Source: Effrenium voratum (lineage: Eukaryota > Sar > Dinophyceae > Suessiales > Symbiodiniaceae). Taken from it: DNA of 64,000 nucleotides. Shown one piece after another: positions 21,379 through 31,151 of this stretch; position 1 is the stretch's first letter, and each line of letters starts with the position of its first letter. The notes beneath the pieces are model-generated. The model was not told the origin of the DNA, did no database searches, and saw only the letters and a program-made list of their open reading frames with translations. A program made the position numbers and the translations under genes. The stretch lies in contig CAUJNA010001503.1 in NCBI GenBank assembly GCA_963377175.1, positions 1 through 64,000 of the forward strand, in the 5' to 3' direction.

Positions 21379-24300
21379 CTACGCGGCAACGAAGTTGTTC
21401 AACCACTTCCCAACAGCAAGCAATCGGTCGTGCTGAGAGAGAGTATCCCCTCCTCGCATCTTGCAAGTACTCCAAAACGAATTGAAAGACTTAGAAGAAA
21501 AGCACCTAAACACAATCCCATGCCTCTTGAGACCACATTGGCAAGCGCAAACAGACCTGCAATCAAACCCATGCGTGGTGGCGATTCCTTCAACCTCACC
21601 TTCCTTCAAGATATTGCATTTAGGTCGATAGAGAATGATCGGAACACATCCACTGGTCCGAGCATCACAAGCCAAGTTGAACCTTTGCCTAACGGCAGCC
21701 TCGGTCCTATCCCTAAGCTTTCTGGTCTGTCCCCACTTCCCAGTCCTGGAATCAACCCTATCGGGTGCAAGATCATTAAGAACAAGCACAACATAACAAA
21801 GGCTATCGCCTTCAATCCTACCAGACCGTATGATGTGATTCCTGTACCCAGGAGCAACTTGAAGCGTGACAACCCTGCAAAGATCACTATTCGCAAAAAC
21901 ACCGGCTATCGCCTGATCCGCAATAATAGTTTTCTCGCATCTTTTCCCTCCTTTTTCCTCGTCAATCACGATTCCCTCGTACTCAGAGAGTAACCTCTCA
22001 ATGAGCCGATTGAAACCGGATTTTGCACCTGATTCCATGCGTACCCCCCTAAGCGGGGGCAGTCCAGGAGCGGCAGGGGGCTTAAGACAGGGTTGGGTGG
22101 GTTGGGCCAAATATTCCTGCAGGTATCCCGGCAGAAACATACCAAGGGTGTGCAGATTTCTATTCCACACGACCTTGTCAATGCAGGCCTTAGTGAAAAT
22201 GTCTGCACCTTGGTAGTGAGACGGGCACGCAACGAACCGAAAAATTCCATCATTAAAACGTTCGTTGAGCCACGAGATGTCAATGCGCTGCGTCCTTGAC
22301 ATATAGCGCATGTTGGGATTATTCCCAGTTATAACGATCCGGCATGCCGATTCGTTATCCTCCAGCACGTTGATAATAAACGGCTGGGTCTCCTTTCCCT
22401 TCCCAATAGCGTGCTGCCAGAGGGTAGCTAATGCCATTCCCTCCTTGGACACTCCATGGTCGAGAGCAACAATCTCTGCTTCAGGAGTCGACTTCGAAAC
22501 GGAAGTCTGTTTCTTGCTTACTCCAGTGATGGGCATGTAGGTCCTAGGACCCACAAGGCAAATGAGCACTCCCGATGTGCTCTTGGAATCAGTACGATCC
22601 CCAGCCAGATCCGCATCACAGTAAGCAACCAACTCAATGAACTCTGGGCTATCGCCCACCCACCCGTACAAATGAAGGTCGAGCGTAGAGTTCACATATG
22701 AAATTAACCTGTGGAGCTTGCGGTCACACAGATGATTCCACTTCGTGACCCGGCTGGCTAACGCCTGCACGGGACGAATCAGGTCATACCTGCCCATCCG
22801 AGCCCCGTAGAGAACCTTCATCAGCACCGCCGCCGCGTCATTTCCGAGGCATCCTGGCTGCGCATTGACGGTCTCCATGTCCATCGCCTGGTTGAAGAGT
22901 TTGTCAAATTCAGGATTGACGGAATTCTCGTCAAACTCCGGCTTGCTCTCGTCCAGGAACGGAGTTTCAACCTTCTGCAGCTTCTTCGGGTACTTTCCCT
23001 GACACAGCTCAATGTATCTATCGACACACGCCTGCATGAAGCTGCTCTCGCTGTACTTGATGAACCTTATCGTGGTTTCCGGCTTGGGGATGTCCTTAGA
23101 GAGTAACCCCTCTGGACCAAACCTCAAGTCGGGTTGCTCCTTATCAGGAGGATTGCCGACCGTCCACGCCAGTCTCGGGTCAAAGTGACCCTTGACCACC
23201 TGTTGCGTGAATTCGTGCTCGCAGCCAAGATATCTCTTGAGCTGCCTTGGTTCCTCCATCTTGATGACCTTCGAGATCAGCGCCCATCCTTCTGCGATGT
23301 TCTTCGCCGGCCCACTCATCTTGAAGTCATCCACGTACACGACGAGGAAGAGGTCGAGCTCCTCATGCCTAAACACGCTGGCCCAATCCTTCACCTTGAC
23401 GTATCCGACCTTCTTCAGCATTGCCTCGCAGTGCTGTTCCCAAAAGGTACCAGCGTCCGGATGTCCATATAGTGCGAGCACGAGAACAACGACTGGATCC
23501 TTATATCTGGGATTTCCGCTGCCGTCGAACCACTCAGGTGGCCACTGGTCACGAGGAATCCTCACCCAAGTCTTCTTTCCCTTCAAGCGGGCCTGAGTGT
23601 ATGCAGATTCCCCATCACTCACTTCCAGAAGATTCCCTGGCAGTAACCCGTGAGCATCACCCATCTTACCCGCCGCCATAGTAGCGGGGCAGGAGGTGTT
23701 CTCGGAGAACAGGGCCCAATGCCCGATCTCATCACGGACGAAACATCCCTCGAACACGACTCGCCCTTTATACTTGCGATTCGGATCGTCCTCCGGCAGC
23801 TCGTGATTCTTCTCGACACAAATGTCGAAAATTCTACCAACATGGATCTTCTCCCCTTCCTTACGTGCCTTGGCCGCAACATCATGCCACTCTTGGACAG
23901 TTGACAAGTCCCAGCATCCTTGCGAAGTTAACTTGTCCCACTCCTTCTGAAGAGCGGCCTTAGCCTTGGCATTCCCAGCTTGTTCCTTCTTGTTCACTGG
24001 CCTAGCGACACAAGCGTACAAGGGAGGAAAGACACCCGAGCTCTTTGGCCGATGAGAGAGGGATATCTCCCCCCTGGGCATAGAAAACTCAAAGGTCTTT
24101 CCGTCAGATCCAATCATAGGGGCAGCAGCAGCTATACCAGTGCTTCCGAAACCCGCGGATCCCCTATCGGTTCTCCGCTTGGTTTTCCTAGGGACGATCG
24201 ACGCGTCAATGAGCATGACACGCTCCAGTACGATCTGCGCAATGCGGTCCCCAGGATTTACGATGAAGTCCTCATCCCCATGATTAAAGAGGATGACCTT

Positions 24301-27300
24301 GATCTCTCCGTCGTAGTCGGGATCAATGACCCCACCGCCTACAGCGATCCTATTCTTCACAGCTAGTCCTGACCTGGGAGCTATCCTAGCATACACCCCA
24401 GCGGGCATCTCTATCGAGATTCCGGTGTTGACCAAGCCTGACCCCCCTGCGGGAATACATGCTCCCTCAGAGGCATAGGTGTCCAAACCCGCACTCCCCG
24501 AAGTAGCCCGCGTCGGGATCTTGGCAGCCTCACTGTTAAGACTAACGTACAAGGTATCCGGCTTCTTCTTCCATCGCTGTTCAACCGGGTCAATCTCGAC
24601 CGGCATCGCATTCGCGACCTTCTTGGAAGTACCGTTCGGGTACCATGCTCCAACGATTGCCTCACACATTTCACTTGGATAGAGAGCAGTCGTCGGGGTG
24701 ACTGACCCCTCAATGCGTGCATGAAGGTATCCCTTCTCGTGCTTGCATTTTCGACCTGACAGCTCATCAATGAGCTCCTTGGAGGTCGTCGCAACCTTCC
24801 ACTGCTTCCTGATTGGCACACCGTCCTTGTCCTGCATCCCGAAATCACAGCCGTCGAAATCAACGGTCTCGACATCAGGATCAGCAAGAAACCTCTGCAT
24901 GAACGGTTGCTTCCATCCAAGACAGTGTCTAGGCCACTCAAATGCAACCCTGCCCCCTCCTCGCCTAACGGCTCGGGAGGCCCGCAGGAACGCCGCAAAC
25001 ATAACCTGAGAATTCCTTCTAAGATCGTTCAGGTGTGATGCAAACTCAGCACCGTGGATTGAAAGGTTGACATACTGCCATGTACTCCACGGTCCGCACG
25101 GAATTGACGCCCACAGGTCACACCCAGGATTATCCTCGATGATCCCAATAAGCCGACTAACGTCTTTGGCTTTGGTGATGTCAAATGAGCCAACGTGAAC
25201 GCGAATTGCATCGCCTCCACACTCCATCATCACTGCGGACAAGCGCGAGTCAGGTTCACACGCAAACTCGATGAGGAGCTTGCGGCCAAGCGCTGGAGCA
25301 GCCGGGTCCCTCTCAGGATGTTCGCGGCGTCTTTCTTCCCTTAGGGATAACTCCCGTTCGGTTTGAACATATATCTCCCGAGACCGGGTGGACATCTGTC
25401 TCCAACTATCCGCATCAATTGAATTGGGTTTTCCGGTGCCTGCGTATGGTCGCTCACGCCTATCGGCGGATTGGCCATAGTCGATCCTGTCTCCGTGCAG
25501 CTCATGACCCTTCTTCGGACCTCCGGTAGGTTTGGCTCCTTCTTCCTTTGGCTTAAACCTACCGTGGGGAGCACATCCCTTATCAAAGAGGATGGTCACA
25601 CCAGTCCAAAATCCACGCGTGAAATGCCGATGATTGGGAGCATCGTGATGACGATCATCTCTCACCCAATTTCCAACGGCATCAAGCCCCCGCATGTGCG
25701 TGACCCTAACGGTGTCAAGCTCCTCATGCGAAGGACCACCTGGAGGAAGGTCCTCGTTCGTCGTCCCGAAGAACTTCTTCCGCACCTCAACGTGGATGCG
25801 ATACCAGGCGCTGTCCTCGTCGTGCCGCTCCCAGTAATCTGAGACGCACGCGTCACCACTCCCTTGGACAGCCTTGCTCTGAATGGCCCCATCAGACTTG
25901 GAAGAGCTACCGCCCCCCTCGTCCTGTTGGTCATCGTCATCATCATCAGGATCATCAAATCGACCTTCATCAAAGTCGAACTCATCCCTGATCTTCTTAC
26001 TCGGCTTAAGGTCGGCTCTTCGGTCAGCTAACGCCTCCCGAATGGTCCGAGTCCTAGCGTCATAGGATGCCAACATCGGGAACACGTAGGGCTCCTCAGG
26101 GTTCTTCCAGATACGTTTGACCTGGTGTATACTTGGTTTCCTGAGACCCCTTTGGATGTGCTCGAGATCAGCAACGAGATAGTCGCCCTTCCACAGCCCC
26201 CCTGGTTCTAACCGATAGCCCAGAAATAGGCCTGGCTTGGAAGATGGGGCGAACTTCGGATCCTCCTCTATCTTGATGAAGTCCCGCTCTTTCTTCTCGG
26301 CGGGCAGGGCAGTAGTGACGCTTGTCTCTTCAACCTCTACCTCATCAATGGGAACAAAGTCCGGTTCGTCGTTGCATTCGGGTTCATACTCCTCGTTCTC
26401 ATAGATCTCGGCCTCGTCCTCATCGATCTGATCAAAATCACAGTCGAAATGAGTTTCTCCAGTCCATTCGTGGTTACCTCCACGGTCGTTCTCGGCCTGG
26501 AGCCAATTTTCGTCAACAACAAATTCGGTCGATCCGTCCAGATAGTTGAGGACTGTGCTCCGCCTCCTGCCAAGGTCTTTGATCTTGACTGGACAGCTCG
26601 TCCCTATCGGGATAAAGAGCTCGGTTCGCGCTTCAACGTGGACGCGAGTGAGAACCTTCTCGTCTTCATTTGCGATCCAGTGGTCTCCTCCTTCATCAAC
26701 GTCCTCTGAGTCGATCTTTCCAGCATGTCTGAAGTCGTTTTGGGCGTTTTGAACCCCCCCCTTTCTATCCCTGCGAATCTTGGGAGCAATGGGGTAGAAG
26801 TCGACCAGACAACCAAACGGCAGAATGACTCCGCTGAAGTTCCCGTCACCGTGGCGTCGCATCCACGGTGATCCCTCACCGCGATTTTCAATATTCCTTG
26901 CCATGGAAAAATGCCTAACGGCAAATGGCCACCATCGAGGTTCAAATCCAGCTTGACGCAGGAGCACACGTGCCCCATGGAGAACAAGCTTGACCTTGTT
27001 CTCGATCAGGCCGTTGGTCTTGGGCATGCCCGGTGTAGAAAGCCGGTGCAATGCTCCAAGCGTAGTGACAGCATTCTTCAGCTCTGGGGCCTGGTCGCTG
27101 TACACTAACTTCAGAGTTTGCCCCCCTGCAAACCTGCGAAATGCCTCCAGCGTATTGCTACGGGATCTGGACTGCACAGGAAGGACTTCGAGGTAGTCAG
27201 TAGCGAGGTCATAGAACACTATCGCGTCTGCTTCGCCATGAAAGCCTCGATCCTTCAATCCTCTCAACACCATCGTGTCGGCGGTGGTTAGGTCCCCGAA

Positions 27301-28992
27301 ACTTACCACGTCATGCGCAGCAGCACCACCTTTGCGGCGAAGCTTGACATTCTCCATTTTCGCACGCTGGCAGTGCGGGCAATAGGGGTTCTTTGGGAGA
27401 TGCGTGAGCATATGGCGAAGCGTCTTAGCATCTGCCCGCCACTCAGCCTCTGTGCGTAGTCCGGAGAGAAAGTTTATCTCGACAATGTCACCATCATCCC
27501 CTTCCCCCGGGCCAGGAAAAAGTGGTGAGTGGCTATCGCCCTCACCCCCCTGTTCCGCCTTTCCGGGAAGAGCAACGGTCTCGCACTTGACCCGAAACCA
27601 CGTTTCACCCGTCCAAGGGACATCAGATGCTATCGCATGCTGATCTCTTTCGGATAACTCCCATAGACTATCAACCAGCACCTCATGGGTAACCCCATTT
27701 CGATGAACGACAGTTTTCCTGTAGTTGTCCAATCGATCAACTCCAACGGGGCAATCATCGCCTATCGGCACAAACTTTGCTTTGCGCGGAAGCCGGTGCT
27801 CCTTCACAACATGGCCCGACCGCTCAGTGCGCCAGGTGTCCTGTAGCTCACTCTTGGCCGCAAGCTCAGACCTACACAGCGGAATCTCGCTGGTTTCAAG
27901 CCCTCGATACGCCGCCCCGGGGGCAGGCATAGCAGGGATTGGCTCAGCATCATCAAGAGTGGGAGAAACGAACTGAGTGTCACCATGAGGAAGATATGGC
28001 ACGTTGTTGATGACATCCAATGTCACCGTCCGGCCCGAAGGACACGTGAGAGTAGGTTTGCAACCTGCAGCCCATACAAACGAATATCCCATATCCATAC
28101 AACGCTTTCCAACGGATATGATGGATGGAGTGGACTCAAGGACGTGTGCCTCAATCACCTCGTCCAGGTTGCCAACATCAGCATCAACACGACCAGCGGT
28201 GCGAGTCGCCCCGTTGGCAGTGTGCAGCGCATGAGTGTGTCCGCCTTTGGCAATCAGGGCCCTATCGGGTCCTTTCAAATCACCGAGACCGACCAGATCC
28301 ATTGGGCAACCAGTATCTACCAGCCACCTCACCCCATCGTATCCAACAGGTGCAGCAACCTTCTGAGTGTACTTCGGCTTTCGTACAACGCGATGTCCCC
28401 GCACATCACCAGGGTTGGTATCGATGTCCTCGTCATTGTCTAGGAGCACTTGGGCGTGAACAGCCGCTGCTCTTATCAGAGCACTTTGAACTTCCCTAGC
28501 AATTCTCTTGCGCGAAGGGAACTTAATCGCATTTGGATGGCTGTATCCAGCCTCACGGCAACGATTCACGACCCTACCCGTATTGTCATTCTCAATCGAG
28601 ACAACAAACACATCAGGAAGATCGGGAATCTTGACCCTGAGAGGTTCCCTACCGGGACCCTTCGGGAAGTACTTGTTCCTCCAGGAGAGTACAGCCTCCG
28701 CATCATCGCAATACCAAAACGTCGTCTTGGTATCACTTCGTCTTGGGAGTCTCCCGAACAAGGTTGCTCGGCGATCACTAAAGTTCACCCCGACATCCTC
28801 GATTACGGTCCCATTTGCGTCAACTGTCCGTCTCCAGATGACTTGGTCCCATTTAGGACCCCCACCGGTAGTGCCGGAGAAGAACAATGCGCCTCGCTCG
28901 CTTTTCTCCCAACTGCTAACGCAAGGAGGGAGGCAACCCGGTGCAGACCCACCGGTAGCTGGGGCAACAGCCCACATAGCTGGACACGCCAC
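21379..28992 (-). CDS. pol: Copia-type Pol polyprotein with built-in methyltransferase-like and dUTPase domains
   Basis: This single 2,537-codon frame encodes, in order: aspartic protease (LVDTGC, residues 224-229); integrase (zinc-binding HLPKNPYCPHC 531-541; acidic residues in FGDLTT, YSDQAP and GLIENK near 567, 633 and 664; GLFLGYRL 921-928); a C5-methyltransferase-like domain (LLIEFACEPDSR about 1239, WASIPCGPWS about 1294-1303, FEWPR 1351-1355); a full trimeric-type dUTPase with five motifs (GSAGLD 1499, PRSGLA 1539, GGVIDPDYDG 1553, GDRIAQIV 1581, RGSAGFGSTG 1610); reverse transcriptase (YVDD 1886-1889); and RNase H (CDADLAGD 2125, STPEAE 2168, EDNES 2211). Copia Pol is normally about 900-1,100 residues. 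The frame has no ATG near its start and stays open upstream into gag, so it is probably made by frameshifting. It replicates and integrates the element; dUTPase would limit uracil in cDNA. Confidence 0.95.
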   Translation of the reverse strand: MACPAMWAVAPATGGSAPGCLPPCVSSWEKSERGALFFSGTTGGGPKWDQVIWRRTVDANGTVIEDVGVNFSDRRATLFGRLPRRSDTKTTFWYCDDAEAVLSWRNKYFPKGPGREPLRVKIPDLPDVFVVSIENDNTGRVVNRCREAGYSHPNAIKFPSRKRIAREVQSALIRAAAVHAQVLLDNDEDIDTNPGDVRGHRVVRKPKYTQKVAAPVGYDGVRWLVDTGCPMDLVGLGDLKGPDRALIAKGGHTHALHTANGATRTAGRVDADVGNLDEVIEAHVLESTPSIISVGKRCMDMGYSFVWAAGCKPTLTCPSGRTVTLDVINNVPYLPHGDTQFVSPTLDDAEPIPAMPAPGAAYRGLETSEIPLCRSELAAKSELQDTWRTERSGHVVKEHRLPRKAKFVPIGDDCPVGVDRLDNYRKTVVHRNGVTHEVLVDSLWELSERDQHAIASDVPWTGETWFRVKCETVALPGKAEQGGEGDSHSPLFPGPGEGDDGDIVEINFLSGLRTEAEWRADAKTLRHMLTHLPKNPYCPHCQRAKMENVKLRRKGGAAAHDVVSFGDLTTADTMVLRGLKDRGFHGEADAIVFYDLATDYLEVLPVQSRSRSNTLEAFRRFAGGQTLKLVYSDQAPELKNAVTTLGALHRLSTPGMPKTNGLIENKVKLVLHGARVLLRQAGFEPRWWPFAVRHFSMARNIENRGEGSPWMRRHGDGNFSGVILPFGCLVDFYPIAPKIRRDRKGGVQNAQNDFRHAGKIDSEDVDEGGDHWIANEDEKVLTRVHVEARTELFIPIGTSCPVKIKDLGRRRSTVLNYLDGSTEFVVDENWLQAENDRGGNHEWTGETHFDCDFDQIDEDEAEIYENEEYEPECNDEPDFVPIDEVEVEETSVTTALPAEKKERDFIKIEEDPKFAPSSKPGLFLGYRLEPGGLWKGDYLVADLEHIQRGLRKPSIHQVKRIWKNPEEPYVFPMLASYDARTRTIREALADRRADLKPSKKIRDEFDFDEGRFDDPDDDDDDQQDEGGGSSSKSDGAIQSKAVQGSGDACVSDYWERHDEDSAWYRIHVEVRKKFFGTTNEDLPPGGPSHEELDTVRVTHMRGLDAVGNWVRDDRHHDAPNHRHFTRGFWTGVTILFDKGCAPHGRFKPKEEGAKPTGGPKKGHELHGDRIDYGQSADRRERPYAGTGKPNSIDADSWRQMSTRSREIYVQTERELSLREERRREHPERDPAAPALGRKLLIEFACEPDSRLSAVMMECGGDAIRVHVGSFDITKAKDVSRLIGIIEDNPGCDLWASIPCGPWSTWQYVNLSIHGAEFASHLNDLRRNSQVMFAAFLRASRAVRRGGGRVAFEWPRHCLGWKQPFMQRFLADPDVETVDFDGCDFGMQDKDGVPIRKQWKVATTSKELIDELSGRKCKHEKGYLHARIEGSVTPTTALYPSEMCEAIVGAWYPNGTSKKVANAMPVEIDPVEQRWKKKPDTLYVSLNSEAAKIPTRATSGSAGLDTYASEGACIPAGGSGLVNTGISIEMPAGVYARIAPRSGLAVKNRIAVGGGVIDPDYDGEIKVILFNHGDEDFIVNPGDRIAQIVLERVMLIDASIVPRKTKRRTDRGSAGFGSTGIAAAAPMIGSDGKTFEFSMPRGEISLSHRPKSSGVFPPLYACVARPVNKKEQAGNAKAKAALQKEWDKLTSQGCWDLSTVQEWHDVAAKARKEGEKIHVGRIFDICVEKNHELPEDDPNRKYKGRVVFEGCFVRDEIGHWALFSENTSCPATMAAGKMGDAHGLLPGNLLEVSDGESAYTQARLKGKKTWVRIPRDQWPPEWFDGSGNPRYKDPVVVLVLALYGHPDAGTFWEQHCEAMLKKVGYVKVKDWASVFRHEELDLFLVVYVDDFKMSGPAKNIAEGWALISKVIKMEEPRQLKRYLGCEHEFTQQVVKGHFDPRLAWTVGNPPDKEQPDLRFGPEGLLSKDIPKPETTIRFIKYSESSFMQACVDRYIELCQGKYPKKLQKVETPFLDESKPEFDENSVNPEFDKLFNQAMDMETVNAQPGCLGNDAAAVLMKVLYGARMGRYDLIRPVQALASRVTKWNHLCDRKLHRLISYVNSTLDLHLYGWVGDSPEFIELVAYCDADLAGDRTDSKSTSGVLICLVGPRTYMPITGVSKKQTSVSKSTPEAEIVALDHGVSKEGMALATLWQHAIGKGKETQPFIINVLEDNESACRIVITGNNPNMRYMSRTQRIDISWLNERFNDGIFRFVACPSHYQGADIFTKACIDKVVWNRNLHTLGMFLPGYLQEYLAQPTQPCLKPPAAPGLPPLRGVRMESGAKSGFNRLIERLLSEYEGIVIDEEKGGKRCEKTIIADQAIAGVFANSDLCRVVTLQVAPGYRNHIIRSGRIEGDSLCYVVLVLNDLAPDRVDSRTGKWGQTRKLRDRTEAAVRQRFNLACDARTSGCVPIILYRPKCNILKEGEVEGIATTHGFDCRSVCACQCGLKRHGIVFRCFSSKSFNSFWSTCKMRGGDTLSQHDRLLAVGKWLNNFVAA

Positions 28993-29027
28993 AACAACAC
29001 GGTTGGCCTCAGGGTAACGGCCCGCCC

Positions 29028-29044
29028 CGCCTAAAAATCCGTCA
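29028..29044 (-). promoter_or_regulatory. Candidate -1 frameshift site between gag and pol
   Basis: On the minus strand the gag frame ends GAT-TTT-TAG. The pol frame is the -1 frame and is open through this point. The P-site TTT can re-pair one base back on the run of five T. Stop codons in the A site are known to favour slippage at such runs. No downstream pseudoknot was checked. Confidence 0.45.
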
Positions 29045-31151
29045 ATCCTTGAGCGGGGCTGTCGAGACGCCTCGCCTCCCTATCGGGAGGACTGGGCGTA
29101 GGCGATCTAGGGGTATCCCCCTCTTCATCCTCAACAACCGGACCAGCAGTGGAACGAGGCGTAATGGGCTTCGTGCCTGGTGGTGGCTTCTGATGCAGGT
29201 ACTTGCACGGCTGAGCTGTGCATTTGCCATACATCCAGTCGTAGCAGTATCCGAAGAACATAGGCTTGTCCCTAACGGGCCTATCGCCAGTCCTCGGCGT
29301 AGAGGGCGCAGCGGGGTTCCTTGGGCTCTTGTCGTGCTCAAACCTGCATTCCCGACCATATTGACACTTCCCAGTCTTCGTATACTCCCAGCACGCCCGA
29401 TCAGCAGGCCCAGCAGGGGACTGTCTTCTCGGCGACTTGGGAGACGGTGTGCGCTTATCCCTCTGACTGCCTCTTCCAGGAGAAGCTCTGTCTCTCTGAC
29501 TGCTCCTTCCGGGCGAAGATGATCTCGGCTTCCCGTCAGGTCTCCCATCCCTTCCGGACCTAACGGACCTTGAAGGGCTGGGATCACTCTTCCTGGCAAG
29601 TGGGTCGTACCGCCGCACTACACCGGGAGCACCAGGATGTCGATCCCTTTCACGGGATTGAGAGCCCGATCGTGACCTCTGCTCATGAAAGGTCTGGTAC
29701 ATCTGAAGCGTGTTCTGGCGCTTTTGCCATCGTTCGACACAGTCCTGACAAGCCTTATAAAGCCACGCGAATGACCTAACGGTCACATCGCGATCCCACC
29801 TCTCGATGTCGGGCCGCATACAGCGTAGATGACGAACGTTCTCGATGAACACAGCTAACAGTACCCCATCATCGATCTTCTTCCTAATCCCAGAAATGAG
29901 ATTGTCCCAGGTGCTCAGATAACTCCGGAGCCTTGCTTCATCATCAGAGTGACCCGTCTGCCGGCACTTGAGACTGGTCAACTCAGCAATCTTGAAGGTC
30001 TGGTCGTCCTCGACTCCAGTCTGCAGGTGGTTCAGCAGAAGCTTCAAGATCTGCCTCCCCTTGATACCCTGAGCGGGATTCATATTCTGAGCGGCTTCGG
30101 TCAGGCGATTCATCTTGTCCCTAACAGCCCTGGTCTTGATGCACTCCCTGATAGCACTCGTGAAGTTTGAATCCAAAATCGGGTACTTGCAGGGTCCGCC
30201 AAGAGCATCATAGTCGAGTCTCTCAGTCTCTGAAATCCACGCTAACGCGTAGTCAGAGTCAAAGCTGAAAGCGTTCCTGACCCTCTCTTTGATCTCTGAA
30301 AGCCACTCCCGCAGCTTATCAGCTGTCGGCTCAGCAGGCAGCACGATCGTGTTGCACTTGTGATGGAACCGGTCCTTATCGACAACGGTGGAAATAAGAG
30401 CCCCTATCGGGGTACACGAGGTAATCCTGCAACTTTCACACAGTCTAGCAGGCATAGGGCAGCAAACTTCACACGCCCTCATTCCACAACCAACGCAAGG
30501 AACAAGAGGGAAACCAGGCTCAGGGATCCTGTTACACTTAGTGCACCTGTCCCGTCCATCATCTCCCCTCAAGGCTTCAGGGAGAAGACCACCATCTCCC
30601 TGCCTACCGGCACCATTCACACTATAGCCGAGGCTAAGACCCGGCCCAAGGTTACCACCGCTCGCAACACTTGAGGGGTAACCCGTGGCATTGCTAGACT
30701 GACTAACGCCAGCGCCAACCCCTTGGTGACTAACGCCACCTCCGTAGGCAGGACCATAGAAGCTGGAACCACATTGATTGATCCCAGCTCCATGAGTATC
30801 AGCAGCACTGCCATGGAACCCGGGTGCTCCACCACAATAACCCCCGGTAGGTGCCCCTCCACTCGGGCCGCCCCCTGGCGGGACCTTGGCCTCCGCCAGG
30901 ATGTCCAGGACCTGGTGGTGGATGTGGAGCATGTCCATGACCACCGCTTCCGCTCCCGCCTTGACCAGGTGGTCCGCCTTGCCCACCACCTCCCCCAGGA
31001 GGAGGAGGAGGGGGCGGTCCAGCTTGAGCGCGTTCATGCCGAATATTGCAGCGCGCGCATCGCTCAAGGCCGTCATCTCCAAAGTAACTATGATTCTCAC
31101 AGACGTGGGTCCCACAATCCGTGCAGAAATACATGGAGACCTCCTGAGCAT
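29031..31151 (-). CDS. gag: Gag-like protein, C-terminal part, with two CCCH zinc fingers
   Basis: This 706-codon frame lies directly upstream of pol. The real coding part probably starts near residue 90, where a Gly/Pro-rich stretch matches the end of the upstream frame. Then come a Cys cluster (CTKC...CVGCGMRAC...CESC, 203-241), a helical capsid-like region (ADKLREWLSEIKERVRNAFS, about 277-480), an Arg/Ser-rich basic region, and two CCCH fingers (C587-C596-C602-H606; C636-C644-C649-H653). Zinc knuckles or fingers at the Gag C-terminus bind genomic RNA in LTR elements. CCCH in place of the usual CCHC is unusual. It ends GAT TTT TAG, where a T-run allows a -1 shift into pol. Confidence 0.85.
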   Translation of the reverse strand: MLRRSPCISARIVGPTSVRIIVTLEMTALSDARAAIFGMNALKLDRPLLLLLGEVVGKADHLVKAGAEAVVMDMLHIHHQVLDILAEAKVPPGGGPSGGAPTGGYCGGAPGFHGSAADTHGAGINQCGSSFYGPAYGGGVSHQGVGAGVSQSSNATGYPSSVASGGNLGPGLSLGYSVNGAGRQGDGGLLPEALRGDDGRDRCTKCNRIPEPGFPLVPCVGCGMRACEVCCPMPARLCESCRITSCTPIGALISTVVDKDRFHHKCNTIVLPAEPTADKLREWLSEIKERVRNAFSFDSDYALAWISETERLDYDALGGPCKYPILDSNFTSAIRECIKTRAVRDKMNRLTEAAQNMNPAQGIKGRQILKLLLNHLQTGVEDDQTFKIAELTSLKCRQTGHSDDEARLRSYLSTWDNLISGIRKKIDDGVLLAVFIENVRHLRCMRPDIERWDRDVTVRSFAWLYKACQDCVERWQKRQNTLQMYQTFHEQRSRSGSQSRERDRHPGAPGVVRRYDPLARKSDPSPSRSVRSGRDGRPDGKPRSSSPGRSSQRDRASPGRGSQRDKRTPSPKSPRRQSPAGPADRACWEYTKTGKCQYGRECRFEHDKSPRNPAAPSTPRTGDRPVRDKPMFFGYCYDWMYGKCTAQPCKYLHQKPPPGTKPITPRSTAGPVVEDEEGDTPRSPTPSPPDREARRLDSPAQGLTDF

